This document shows positions 51,801-64,000 of a stretch of DNA of 64,000 bases, piece by piece. The stretch is taken from contig OZ059898.1 of the NCBI GenBank assembly GCA_964057225.1, positions 17,895,267-17,959,266 of the forward strand. Direction: 5' to 3'. Numbering within the stretch: position 1 is the stretch's first letter; every line of letters begins with the position of its first letter. The position numbers and the translations under genes are program-made. The notes under the pieces were generated by a model. It did not search any database, had not been told where the DNA came from, and saw only the letters and a list, made by a program, of their open reading frames with translations. The DNA is from Auanema rhodensis (taxonomy: Eukaryota; Nematoda; Chromadorea; Rhabditida; Rhabditidae).

Positions 51801-53900
51801 AATTTATGCTAATTAAGTGTACACATGATGTGCACTTGGTATGTAACTCGCTTCACGTCAAAGATAAAGAGATGCGGTTTTCAAAATTAGATTTCGCATG
51901 TCCATATTAGTCTAAAAACAAATTTTTATTGATATTGGTGCATGGTAACCATGACTTTGAAATTTACGTGAACTTTAATTTATGCTAATTAAGTGTACAC
52001 GTGATGTGCACTTGGTATGTAACTCGCTTCACGTGAAAGATAAAGAGATGCGGTTTTCAAAATTAGATTCCCCATGTCCATATTAGTCTAAAAACAAATT
52101 TTTATTGATATTGGTGCATGGCAACCATGACTTTCAAATTTACGTGAACTTCAATTTATGCTAATTAAGTGTACACGTGATGTGCACTTGGTATGTAACT
52201 CGCTTCGCGTCAAAGATAAAGAGATGCGGTTTTCACAATTAGATTCCTCATGTCCATATTAGTCTAAAAACGAATTTGTATTGATATTGGTGCATGGTAA
52301 CCATGACTTTGAAATTTACGTGAACTTTAATTTATGCTAATTAAGTGTACACGTGATGTGCACTTGGTATGTAACTCGCTTCGCGTCAAAGATAAAGAGA
52401 TGCGGTTTTCAAAATTAGATTCCTCATGTCCATATTAGTCTAAAAACGAATTTTTATTGATATTGATGCATGGTAACCATGAGTTTGAAATTTACGTGAA
52501 CTTTAATTTATGCTTATTAAGTGTACACGTGATGTGCACTTGGTATGTAACTCGCTTCACGTGAAAGATAAAGAGATGCGGTTTTCAAAATTAGATTCCC
52601 CATGTCCATATTAGTCTAAAAACAAATTTTTATTGATATTGGTGCATGGTAACCATGACTTTGAAATTTACGTGAACTTTAATTTATGCTAATTAAGTGT
52701 ACTCGTGATGTGCACTTGGTATGTAACTCGCTTCACGTGAAAGATAAAGAGATGCGGTTTTCAAAATTAGATTCCTCATGTCCATATTAGTCTAAAAACA
52801 AATTTTTATTGGTATTGGTGCATGGCAACTATGACTTTTAAATTTACGTGTACTTTAATTTATGCTAATTAAGTGTACACATGATGTGCACTTGGTATGT
52901 AACTCGCTTCACGTCAAAGATAAAGAGATGTGGTTTTCAAAATTAGATTCCTCATGTCCATATTAGTCTAAAAACAAATTTTTATTAATATTGGTGCATG
53001 GTAACCATGACTTTGAAATTTATGTGAACTTTAATTTATGCTAATTAAGTGTACACATGATGTGCACTTGGTATGTAATTCGCTTCACGTGAAAGATAAA
53101 GAGATGCGGTTTTCAAAATTAGATTCCTCATGTCCATATTAGTCAAAAACGAATTTTTATTGATATTCATGCATGGTAACCATGACTTTGAAATTTACGT
53201 GAACTTTAATTTATGCTAATTAAGTGTACACATGATGTGCACTTGGTATGTAACTCGCTTCACGTCAAAGATAAAGAGATGCGGTTTTCAAAATTAGATT
53301 TCGCATGTCCATATTAGTCTAAAAACAAATTTTTATTGATATTGGTGCATGGTAACCATGACTTTCAAATTTACGTGAACTTCAATTTATGCTAATTAAG
53401 TGTACACGTGATGTGCACTTGGTATGTAACTCGCTTCACGTGAAAGATAAAGAGATGCGGTTTTCAAAATTAGATTCCTCATGTCCATATTAGTCTAAAA
53501 ACGAATTTTTATTGATATTGATGCATGGTAACCATGACTTTGAAATTTACGTGAACTTTAATTTATGCTAATTAAGTGTACACATGATGTGCACTTGGTA
53601 TGTAACTCGCTTCACGTCAAAGATAAAGAGATGCGGTTTTCAAAATTAGATTTCGCATGTCCATATTAGTCTAAAAACAAATTTTTATTGATATTGGTGC
53701 ATGGTAACCATGACTTTGAAATTTACGTGAACTTTAATTTATGCTAATTAAGTGTACACGTGATGTGCACTTGGTATGTAACTCGCTTCACGTGAAAGAT
53801 AAAGAGATGCGGTTTTCAAAATTAGATTCCCTATGTCCATATTAGTCTAAAAACAAATTTTTATTGATATTGGTGCATGGCAACCATGACTTTCAAATTT
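45835..53900 (+). repeat. Array B section with 12-, 6- and 8-unit periods
   Basis: The rare GAATTTGTATTG word occurs at 46,641, 48,753, 49,809, 50,865 and 52,272, steps of 2,112, 1,056, 1,056 and 1,407 bp (12, 6, 6 and 8 units, the last short by one base). TTTTCACAATTAG follows the same steps at 49,771, 50,827 and 52,234. Two units near 51,737 and 53,144 read ATTAGTCAAAAACG, missing one T, and are 175 bp long. They are 1,407 bp apart, so the deletion was copied with its block. A second local copy event (TTCCCAATG with TGTATACATG) lies at about 47,490-47,960. Confidence 0.82.
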
Positions 53901-56900
53901 ACGTGAACTTCAATTTATGCTAATTAAGTGTACACGTGATGTGCACTTGGTATGTAACTCGCTTCGCGTCAAAGATAAAGAGATGCGGTTTTCAAAATTA
54001 GATTCCCCATGTCCATATTAGTCTAAAAACAAATTTTTGTTGATATTGGTGGATGGTAACCATGACTTTGAAATTTACGTGAACTTTAATTTATGCTAAT
54101 TAAGTGTACACGTGATGTGCACTTGGTATGTAACTCGCTTCACGTGAAAGATAAAGAGATGCGGTTTTCAAAATTAGATTCCTCATGTCCATATTAGTCT
54201 AAAAACGAATTTTTATTGATATTGATGCATGGTAACCATGACTTTGAAATTTACGTGAACTTTAATTTATGCTTATTAAGTGTACACGTGATGTGCACTT
54301 GGTATGTAACTCGCTTCAAGTGAAAGATAAAGAGATGCGGTTTTCAAAATTAGATTCCCCATGTCCATATTAGTCTAAAAACAAATTTTTGTTGATATTG
54401 GTGGATGGTAACCATGACTTCAAAATTTACGTGTACTTTAATTTATGCTAATTAAGTGTACACATGATGTGCACTTGGTATGTAACTCGCTTCACGTCAA
54501 AGATAAAGAGATGCGGTTTTCAAAATTAGATTTCGCATGTCCATATTAGTCTAAAAACAAATTTTTATTGATATTGGTGCATGGCAACCATGACTTTCAA
54601 ATTTACGTGAACTTCAATTTATGCTAATTAAGTGTACACGTGATGTGCACTTGGTATGTAACTCGCTTCGCGTCAAAGATAAAGAGATGCGGTTTTCAAA
54701 ATTAGATTCCCCATGTCCATATTAGTCTAAAAACAAATTTTTGTTGATATTGGTGGATGGTAACCATGACTTTGAAATTTACGTGAACTTTAATTTATGC
54801 TAATTAAGTGTACACGTGATGTGCACTTGGTATGTAATTCGCTTCACGTGAAAGATAAAGAGATGCGGTTTTCAAAATTAGATTCCTCATGTCCATATTA
54901 GTCTAAAAACGAATTTTTATTGATATTCATGCATGGTAACCATGACTTTGAAATTTACGTGAACTTTAATTTATGCTAATTAAGTGTACACATGATGTGC
55001 ACTTGGTATGTAACTCGCTTCACGTCAAAGATAAAGAGATGCGGTTTTCAAAATTAGATTTCGCATGTCCATATTAGTCTAAAAACAAATTTTTATTGAT
55101 ATTGGTGCATGGTAACCATGACTTTGAAATTTACGTGAACTTTAATTTATGCTAATTAAGTGTACACGTGATGTGCACTTGGTATGTAACTCGCTTCACG
55201 TGAAAGATGAAGAGATGCGGTATTCAAATTTAGGTTCCCCATGTCCATATTAGTCTAAAAACAAATTTTTGTTGATATTGGTGGATGGTAACCATGACTT
55301 TCAAATTTACGTGAACTTCAATTTATGCTAATTAAGTGTACACGTGATGTGCACTTGGTATGTAACTCGCTTCACGTGAAAGATAAAGAGATGCGGTTTT
55401 CAAAATTAGATTCCTCATGTCCATATTAGTCTAAAAACGAATTTTTATTGATATTGATGCATGGTAACCATGACTTTGAAATTTACGTGAACTTTAATTT
55501 ATGCTAATTAAGTGTACACATGATGTGCACTTGGTATGTAACTCGCTTCACGTCAAAGATAAAGAGATGCGGTTTTCAAAATTAGATTTCGCATGTCCAT
55601 ATTAGTCTAAAAACAAATTTTTATTGATATTGGTGCATGGTAACCATGACTTTGAAATTTACGTGAACTTTAATTTATGCTAATTAAGTGTACACGTGAT
55701 GTGCACTTGGTATGTAACTCGCTTCACGTGAAAGATAAAGAGATGCGGTTTTCAAAATTAGATTCCCCATGTCCATATTAGTCTAAAAACAAATTTTTGT
55801 TGATATTGGTGGATGGTAACCATGACTTTGAAATTTACGTGAACTTTAATTTATGCTAATTAAGTGTACACGTGATGTGCACTTGGTATGTAACTCGCTT
55901 CACGTGAAAGATAAAGAGATGCGGTTTTCAAAATTAGATTCCTCATGTCCATATTAGTCTAAAAACGAATTTTTATTGATATTGATGCATGGTAACCATG
56001 ACTTTGAAATTTACGTGAACTTTAATTTATGCTTATTAAGTGTACACGTGATGTGCACTTGGTATGTAACTCGCTTCAAGTGAAAGATAAAGAGATGCGG
56101 TTTTCAAAATTAGATTCCCCATGTCCATATTAGTCTAAAAACAAAATTTTGTTGATATTGGTGGATGGTAACCATGACTTCAAAATTTACGTGTACTTTA
56201 ATTTATGCTAATTAAGTGTACACATGATGTGCACTTGGTATGTAACTCGCTTCACGTCAAAGATAAAGAGATGCGGTTTTCAAAATTAGATTTCGCATGT
56301 CCATATTAGTCTAAAAACAAATTTTTATTGATATTGGTGCATGGCAACCATGACTTTCAAATTTACGTGAACTTCAATTTATGCTAATTAAGTGTACACG
56401 TGATGTGCACTTGGTATGTAACTCCCTTCGCGTCAAAGATAAAGAGATGCGGTTTTCAAAATTAGATTCCCCATGTCCATATTAGTCTAAAAACAAATTT
56501 TTGTTGATATTGGTGGATGGTAACCATGACTTTGAAATTTACGTGAACTTTAATTTATGCTAATTAAGTGTACACGTGATGTGCACTTGGTATGTAACTC
56601 GCTTCACGTGAAAGATAAAGAGATGCGGTTTTCAAAATTATATTCCTCATGTCCATATTAGTCTAAAAACGAATTTTTATTGATATTGATGCATGGTAAC
56701 CATGACTTTGAAATTTACGTGAACTTTAATTTATGCTTATTAAGTGTACACGTGATGTGCACTTGGTATGTAACTCGCTTCAAGTGAAAGATAAAGAGAT
56801 GCGGTTTTCACAATTAGATTCCCCATGTCCATATTAGTCTAAAAACAAATTTTTATTGATATTGGTGCATGGTGACTATGACTTTGAAATTTACGTAAAC

Positions 56901-57300
56901 TTTAATTTATGCTAATTAAGTGTACACATGATGTGCACTTGGTATGTAACTCGCTTCACGTCAAAGATAAAGAGATGCGGTTTTCAAAATTAGATTTCGC
57001 ATGTCCATATTAGTCTAAAAACAAATTTTTATTGATATTGGTGCATGGTAACCATGACTTTGAAATTTACGTGAACTTTAATTTATGCTAATTAAGTGTA
57101 CACGTGATGTGCACTTGGTATGTAACTCGCTTCACGTGAAAGATAAAGAGATGCGGTTTTCAAAATTAGATTCCCCATGTCCATATTAGTCTAAAAACAA
57201 ATTTTTATTGATATTGGTGCATGGCAACCATGACTTTAAAATTTACGTGTACTTTAATTTATGCTAATTAAGTGTACACATGATGTGCACTTGGTATGTA
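53901..57300 (+). repeat. Array B section with a 10-unit (1,760 bp) offset duplication
   Basis: The private word GACTTCAAAATTTACGTG occurs near 54,418 and 56,178, exactly 1,760 bp apart. About five units around it agree in subtype (roughly 53,980-54,820 and 55,740-56,580). Differences such as ACAAAATTTTG near 56,142 and AACTCCCTTCG near 56,421 arose in the second copy. The flanks do not match, so this is a partial block. Confidence 0.75.
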
Positions 57301-60300
57301 ACTCGCTTCACGTCAAAGATAAAGAGATGCGGTTTTCAAAATTAGATTTCGCATGTCCATATTAGTCTAATAACAAATTTTTATTGATATTGGTGCATGG
57401 TAACCATGACTTTGAAATTTACGTGAACTTTAATTTATGCTAATTAAGTGTACACGTGATGTGCACTTGGTATGTAACTCGCTTCACGTGAAAGATAAAG
57501 AGATGCGGTTTTCAAAATTAGATTCCCCATGTCCATATTAGTCTAAAAACAAATTTTTATTGATATTGGTGCATGGCAACCATGACTTTCAAATTTACGT
57601 GAACTTCAATTTATGCTAATTAAGTGTACACGTGATGTGCACTTGGTATGTAACTCGCTTCGCGTCAAAGATAAAGAGATGCGGTTCTCAAAATTAGATT
57701 CCTCATGTCCATATTAGTCTAAAAACGAATTTTTATTGATATTGGTGCATGGTAACCATGACTTTGAAATTTACGTGAACTTTAATTTATGCTAATTAAG
57801 TGTACACATGATGTGCACTTGGTATGTAACTCGCTTCACGTCAAAGATAAAGAGATGCGGTTTTTAAAATTAGATTTCTCATGTCCATATTAGTCTAATA
57901 ACAAATTTTTATTGATATTGGTGCATGGTAACCATGACTTTGAAATTTACGTGAACATTAATTTATGCTAATTAAGTGTACACGTGATGTGCACTTGGTA
58001 TGTAACTCGCTTCACGTGAAAGATAAAGAGATGCGGTTTTCAAAATTAGATTCCCCATGTCCATATTAGTCTAAAAACAAATTTTTATTGATATTGGTGC
58101 ATGGCAACCATGACTTTCAAATTTACGTGAACTTCAATTTATGCTAATTAAGTGTACACGTGATGTGCACTTGGTATGTAACTCGCTTCGCGTCAAAGAT
58201 AAAGAGATGCGGTTTTCAAAATTAGATTCCCCATGTCCATATTAGTCTAAAAACAAATTTTTGTTGATATTGGTGGATGGTAACCATGACTTTGAAATTT
58301 ACGTGAACTTTAATTTATGCTAATTAAGTGTACACATGATGTGCACTTGGTATGTAACTCGCTTCACGTCAAAGATAAAGAGATGCGGTTTTCAAAATTA
58401 GATTTCGCATGTCCATATTAGTCTAATAACAAATTTTTATTGATATTGGTGCATGGTAACCATGACTTTGAAATTTACGTGAACTTTAATTTATGCTAAT
58501 TAAGTGTACACGTGATGTGCACTTGGTATGTAACTCGCTTCACGTGAAAGATAAAGAGATGCGGTTTTCAAAATTAGATTCCCCATGTCCATATTAGTCT
58601 AAAAACAAATTTTTATTGATATTGGTGCATGGCAACCATGACTTTCAAATTTACGTGAACTTCAATTTATGCTAATTAAGTGTACACGTGATGTGCACTT
58701 GGTATGTAACTCGCTTCGCGTCAAAGATAAAGAGATGCGGTTTTCAAAATTAGATTCCCCATGTCCATATTAGTCTAAAAACAAATTTTTGTTGATATTG
58801 GTGGATGGTAACCATGACTTTGAAATTTACGTGAACTTTAATTTATGCTAATTAAGTGTACACATGATGTGCACTTGGTATGTAACTCGCTTCACGTCAA
58901 AGATAAAGAGATGCGGTTTTCAAAATTAGATTTCGCATGTCCATATTAGTCTAATAACAAATTTTTATTGATATTGGTGCATGGTAACCATGACTTTGAA
59001 ATTTACGTGAACTTTAATTTATGCTAATTAAGTGTACACGTGATGTGCACTTGGTATGTAACTCGCTTCACGTGAAAGATAAAGAGATGCGGTTTTCAAA
59101 ATTAGATTCCCCATGTCCATATTAGTCTAAAAACAAATTTTTATTGATATTGGTGCATGGCAACCATGACTTTCAAATTTACGTGAACTTCAATTTATGC
59201 TAATTAAGTGTACACGTGATGTGCACTTGGTATGTAACTCGCTTCACGTGAAAGATAAAGAGATGCGGTTTTCAAAATTAGATTCCCCATGTCCATATTA
59301 GTCTAAAAACAAATTTTTATTGATATTGGTGCATGGCAACCATGACTTTCAAATTTACGTGAACTTCAATTTATGCTAATTAAGTGTACACGTGATGTGC
59401 ACTTGGTATGTAACTCGCTTCGCGTCAAAGATAAAGAGATGCGGTTCTCAAAATTAGATTCCTCATGTCCATATTAGTCTAAAAACGAATTTTTATTGAT
59501 ATTGGTGCATGGTAACCATGACTTTGAAATTTACGTGAACTTTAATTTATGCTAATTAAGTGTACACATGATGTGCACTTGGTATGTAACTCGCTTCACG
59601 TCAAAAATAAAGAGATGCGGTTTTTAAAATTAGATTTCGCATGTCCATATTAGTCTAATAACAAATTTTTATTGATATTGGTGCATGGTAACCATGACTT
59701 TGAAATTTACGTGAACTTTAATTTATGCTAATTAAGTGTACACGTGATGTGCACTTGGTATGTAACTCGCTTCACGTGAAAGATAAAGAGATGCGGTTTT
59801 CAAAATTAGATTCCCCATGTCCATATTAGTCTAAAAACAAATTTTTATTGATATTGGTGCATGGCAACCATGACTTTGAAATTTACGTGAACTTCAATTT
59901 ATGCTAATTAAGTGTACACGTGATGTGCACTTGGTATGTAACTCGCTTCGCGTCAAAGATAAAGAGATGCGGTTTTCAAAATTAGATTCCCCATGTCCAT
60001 ATTAGTCTAAAAACAAATTTTTGTTGATATTGGTGGATGGTAACCATGACTTTGAAATTTACGTGAACTTTAATTTATGCTTATTAAGTGTACACGTGAT
60101 GTGCACTTGGTATGTAACTCGCTTCAAGTGAAAAATAAAGAGATGCGGTTTTCAAAATTAGATTCCTCATGTCCATATTAGTCTAAAAACGAATTTTTAT
60201 TGATATTGATGCATGGTAACCATGACTTTGAAATTTACGTGAACTTTAATTTATGCTTATTAAGTGTACACGTGATGTGCACTTGGTATGTAACTCGCTT

Positions 60301-60780
60301 CAAGTGAAAGATAAAGAGATGCGGTTTTCAAAATTAGATTCCCCATGTCCATATTAGTCTAGAAACAAAATTTTATTGATATTGGTTCATGGTAACCATG
60401 ACTTTGAAATTTACGTGAACTTTAATTTATGCTAATTAAATGTACACGTGATGTGCACTTGGTATGTAACTCGCTTCACGTGAAAGATAAAGAGATGCGG
60501 TTTTCAAAATTAGATTCCCCATGTCCATATTAGTCTAAAAACAAATTTTTATTGATATTGGTGCATGGTAACTATGACTTTGAAATTTACGTGAACTTTA
60601 ATTTATGCTAATTAAGTGTACACATGATGTGCACTTGGTATGTAACTCGCTTCACGTCAAAGATAAAGAGATGCGGTTTTCAAAATTAGATTTCGCATGT
60701 CCATATTAGTCTAAAAACAAATTTTTATTGATATTGGTGCATGGTAACCATGACTTTGAAATTTACGTGAACTTTAATTT
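57301..60780 (+). repeat. Array B section with a 3-unit (528 bp) higher-order repeat
   Basis: The CTAATAACAAATT marker recurs at 57,369, 57,897, 58,425 and 58,953 in steps of exactly 528 bp, then at 59,657 after 704 bp, where a duplicated unit makes a four-unit step. Each three-unit block is a CACATG/CACGTC unit with TCGCATG or TCTCATG, then a CACGTG/CACGTG unit with CCCCATG and GGCAACC, then a CGCGTC unit. After about 60,060 the pattern changes to CAAGTG units. Confidence 0.82.
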
Positions 60781-63700
60781 ATGCTAATTAAGTGTACACG
60801 TGATGTGCACTTGGTATGTAACTCGCTTCACGTGACAGATAAAGAGATGCGGTTTTCAAAATTAGATTCCCCATGTCCATATCAGTCTAAAAACAAATTT
60901 TTATTGATATTGGTGCATGGCAACCATGACTTTAAAATTTACGTGTACTTTAATTTATGCTAATTAAGTGTACACATGATGTGCACTTGGTATGTAACTC
61001 GCTTCACGTGAAAGATAAAGAGATGCGGTTTTCAAAATTAGATTCCCCATGTCCATATTAGTCTAAAAACAAATTTTTATTGATATTGGTGCATGGCAAC
61101 CATGACTTTAAAGTTTACGTGTACTTTAGTTTATGCTAATTAAGTGTACACATGATGTGCACTTGGTATGTAACTCGCTTCACGTCAAAGATAAAGAGAT
61201 GCGGTTTTCAAAATTAGATTTCGCATGTCCATATTAGTCTAAAAACAAATTTTTATTGATATTGGTGCATGGTAACCATGACTTTGAAATTTACGTGAAC
61301 TTTAATTTATGCTAATTAAGTGTACACGTGATGTGCACTTGGTATGTAACTCGCTTCACGTGAAAGATAAAGAGATGCGGTTTTCAAAATTAGATTCCCC
61401 ATGTCCATATTAGTCTAAAAACAAATTTTTATTGATATTGGTGCATGGCAACCATGACTTTAAAGTTTACGTGTACTTTAGTTTATGCTAATTAAGTGTA
61501 CACATGATGTGCACTTGGTATGTAACTCGCTTCACGTCAAAGATAAAGAGATGCGGTTTTCAAAATTAGATTCCCCATGTCCATATTAGTCTAAAAACAA
61601 ATTTTTATTGATATTGGTGCATGGTAACTATGACTTTGAAATTTACGTGAACTTTAATTTATGCTAATTAAGTGTACACATGATGTGCACTTGGTATGTA
61701 ACTCGCTTCACGTCAAAGATAAAGAGATGCGGTTTTCAAAATTAGATTTCGCATGTCCATATTAGTCTAAAAACAAATTTTTATTGATATTGGTGCATGG
61801 TAACCATGACTTTGAAATTTACGTGAACTTTAATTTATGCTAATTAAGTGTACACGTGATGTGCACTTGGTATGTAACTCGCTTCACGTGACAGATAAAG
61901 AGATGCGGTTTTCAAAATTAGATTCCCCATGTCCATATCAGTCTAAAAACAAATTTTTATTGATATTGGTGCATGGCAACCATGACTTTAAAATTTACGT
62001 GTACTTTAATTTATGCTAATTAAGTGTACACATGATGTGCACTTGGTATGTAACTCGCTTCACGTCAAAGATAAAGAGATGCGGTTTTCAAAATTAGATT
62101 TCGCATGTCCATATTAGTCTAAAAACAAATTTTTATTGATATTGGTGCATGGTAACCATGACTTTGAAATTTACGTGAACTTTAATTTATGCTAATTAAG
62201 TGTACACGTGATGTGCACTTGGTATGTAACTCGCTTCACGTGAAAGATAAAGAGATGCGGTTTTCAAAATTAGATTCCCCATGTCCATATTAGTCTAAAA
62301 ACAAATTTTTATTGATATTGGTGCATGGCAACCATGACTTTCAAATTTACGTGAACTTCAGTTTATGCTAATTAAGTGTACACGTGATGTGCACTTGGTA
62401 TGTAACTCGCTTCAAGTGAAAGATAAAGAGATGCGGTTTTCAAAATTAGATTCCCCATGTCCATATTAGTCTAAAAACAAATTTTTATTGATATTGGTGC
62501 ATGGCAACCATGACTTTAAAGTTTACGTGTACTTTAGTTTATGCTAATTAAGTGTACACATGATGTGCACTTGGTATGTAACTCGCTTCACGTCAAAGAT
62601 AAAGAGATGCGGTTTTCAAAATTAGATTTCGCATGTCCATATTAGTCTAAAAACAAATTTTTATTGATATTGGTGCATGGTAACCATGACTTTGAAATTT
62701 GCGTGAACTTTAATTTATGCTAATTAAGTGTACACATGATGTGCACTTGGTATGTAACTCGCTTCACGTCAAAGATAAAGAGATGCGGTTTTCAAAATTA
62801 GATTTCGCATGTCCATATCAGTCTAAAAACAAATTTTTATTGATATTGGTGCATGGTAACCATGACTTTGAAATTTACGTGAACTTTAATTTATGCTAAT
62901 TAAGTGTACACGTGATGTGCACTTGGTATGTAACTCGCTTCACGTGAAAGATAAAGAGATGCGGTTTTCAAAATTAGATTCCCCATGTCCATATTAGTCT
63001 AAAAACAAATTTTTATTGATATTGGTGCATGGCAACCATGACTTTAAAGTTTACGTGTACTTTAGTTTATGCTAATTAAGTGTACACATGATGTGCACTT
63101 GGTATGTAACTCGCTTCACGTCAAAGATAAAGAGATGCGGTTTTCAAAATTAGATTTCGCATGTCCATATTAGTCTAAAAACAAATTTTTATTGATATTG
63201 GTGCATGGTAACCATGACTTTGAAATTTACGTGAACTTTAATTTATGCTAATTAAGTGTACACGTGATGTGCACTTGGTATGTAACTCGCTTCACGTGAA
63301 AGATAAAGAGATGCGGTTTTCAAAATTAGATTCCCCATGTCCATATTAGTCTAAAAACAAATTTTTATTGATATTGGTGCATGGCAACCATGACTTTAAA
63401 ATTTACGTGTACTTTAATTTATGCTAATTAAGTGTACACATGATGTGCACTTGGTATGTAACTCGCTTCACGTCAAAGATAAAGAGATGCGGTTTTCAAA
63501 ATTAGATTCCCCATGTCCATATTAGTCTAAAAACAAATTTTTATTGATATTGGTGCATGGCAACCATGACTTTAAAGTTTACGTGTACTTTAGTTTATGC
63601 TAATTAAGTGTACACATGATGTGCACTTGGTATGTAACTCGCTTCACGTCAAAGATAAAGAGATGCGGTTTTCAAAATTAGATTTCGCATGTCCATATTA

Positions 63701-64000
63701 GTCTAAAAACAAATTTTTATTGATATTGGTGCATGGTAACCATGACTTTGAAATTTGCGTGAACTTTAATTTATGCTAATTAAGTGTACACATGATGTGC
63801 ACTTGGTATGTAACTCGCTTCACGTCAAAGATAAAGAGATGCGGTTTTCAAAATTAGATTTCGCATGTCCATATCAGTCTAAAAACAAATTTTTATTGAT
63901 ATTGGTGCATGGTAACCATGACTTTGAAATTTACGTGAACTTTAATTTATGCTAATTAAGTGTACACGTGATGTGCACTTGGTATGTAACTCGCTTCACG
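60781..64000 (+). repeat. Array B right end of window: 6-unit (1,056 bp) offset copies
   Basis: A unit with CACGTGACAGATAAAG and ATATCAGTCT occurs at 60,785 and 61,841, and a related ATATCAGTCT unit at 62,721 and 63,777, both pairs 1,056 bp apart. Another shared mark is TTTAAAGTTTACGTGTAC with CTTTAGTTTATGC. Units mostly alternate between the CACGTG and CACATG types. The array continues past the window edge. Confidence 0.82.

Larger units (their letters stand above)
21441..64000 (+). repeat. Satellite array B: head-to-tail 176-bp units, about 242 copies
   Basis: From 21,441 to the window end a 176-bp unit starting TGTACACGTG or TGTACACATG recurs at 21,441, 21,617, 21,793 and onward with near-constant spacing. 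The unit is about 33% GC by hand count. Its order is: the GTGTACAC palindrome, ATGTGCACTTGG, a CACGTG-type site, AGATGCGGTTTTC, a variable GATT(CCCC/CCTC/TCGC)ATGTCC block, a TATTAGTCTAAAAAC segment, a CATGG(T/C)AACCATG dyad, and TTTACGTGAACTT ending at GCTAATTAAG or GCTTATTAAG. Length is kept far more strictly than in array A. The visible exceptions are a 70-bp deletion near 45,695, two 175-bp units near 51,737 and 53,144, and a small compensating pair of indels at about 30,600 and 30,685. No inserted element or inversion was seen. The array runs off the right end. I do not recognise the family. Confidence 0.98.

Noticed and set aside
40437-63955. Open frames of 60-76 residues in array B starting at ATGCTAATTAAG or ATGCTTATTAAG
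   Set aside because: Most units have a TAG stop in TATTAGTCT. These frames appear only where that stop is mutated (ATTTGTCT, ATTATTCT, ATCAGTCT) and end at the TAA of the next GCTAATTAAG. The 176-bp unit is not a multiple of three, so the frame cannot continue. Chance openings.
1-64000. CRISPR array
   Set aside because: Repeats are adjacent and 176 or 351 bp long, with no short repeat separated by unique spacers and no cas genes.
21441-64000. Identity with the honeybee 176-bp AluI satellite, suggested by equal length
   Set aside because: The consensus unit here has no AGCT site, which that family is named for. Equal length alone is weak, so I do not assign it.
1-64000. Bacterial or phage origin of the sequence
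   Set aside because: No coding sequence, operon or ribosome-binding pattern occurs in 64 kb, whereas long uniform satellite arrays with higher-order repeats are typical of eukaryotic heterochromatin.

Overview
The window is entirely tandem satellite DNA. I found no gene for a protein, tRNA or rRNA and no mobile element. It holds two unrelated-looking satellite arrays joined directly. Array A (1 to about 21,437) is built from a 351-bp unit, about 61 copies and about 32% GC by hand count of one unit. Array B (about 21,441 to 64,000) is built from a 176-bp unit, about 242 copies and about 33% GC. Every unit I read in both arrays has the same orientation, and both arrays run off the ends of the window.

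This points to heterochromatin of a eukaryotic chromosome (pericentromeric, subtelomeric or sex-chromosomal). The sequence does not identify the species. An AT-rich animal such as an insect is plausible, but this is a guess from general satellite biology, not from a recognised repeat.

Layout. 1-4,745: 351-bp units with a three-unit (1,051 bp) duplication. 4,746-11,755: a four-unit higher-order repeat of about 1,402 bp, with two-unit and five-unit versions and a 2,102-bp tandem duplication. 12,107-17,723: a distinct subfamily with its own 2,458-bp duplication. 17,724-20,870: mixed units, including a near-identical 350-bp pair. 20,871-21,437: the last, clearly diverged units. 21,436-21,443: the A/B junction, at a TAAGTGT word found in both consensus units. 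21,441-35,696: 176-bp units with local 3-, 14- and 22-unit offsets. 35,697-45,200: a head-to-tail pair of 27-unit blocks (4,752 bp each), each holding a tandem pair of 8-unit blocks (1,408 bp). 45,553-45,834: a pair of units that lost 70 bp. 46,000-64,000: blocks with 6-, 8-, 10-, 12- and 3-unit periods.

What the units carry. The 351-bp unit has three perfect inverted repeats, one of them two concentric dyads that could fold as a single long hairpin, and a run of A/T tracts spaced about 10.5-13 bp apart, the classic signature of bent DNA. The 176-bp unit has up to two CACGTG palindromes 32 bp apart, a GTGTACAC palindrome and a 13-bp CATGGT-A-ACCATG dyad. These are structural or protein-binding candidates, not proven functions. 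The short open frames that recur in both arrays follow from the repeat and are not considered genes.
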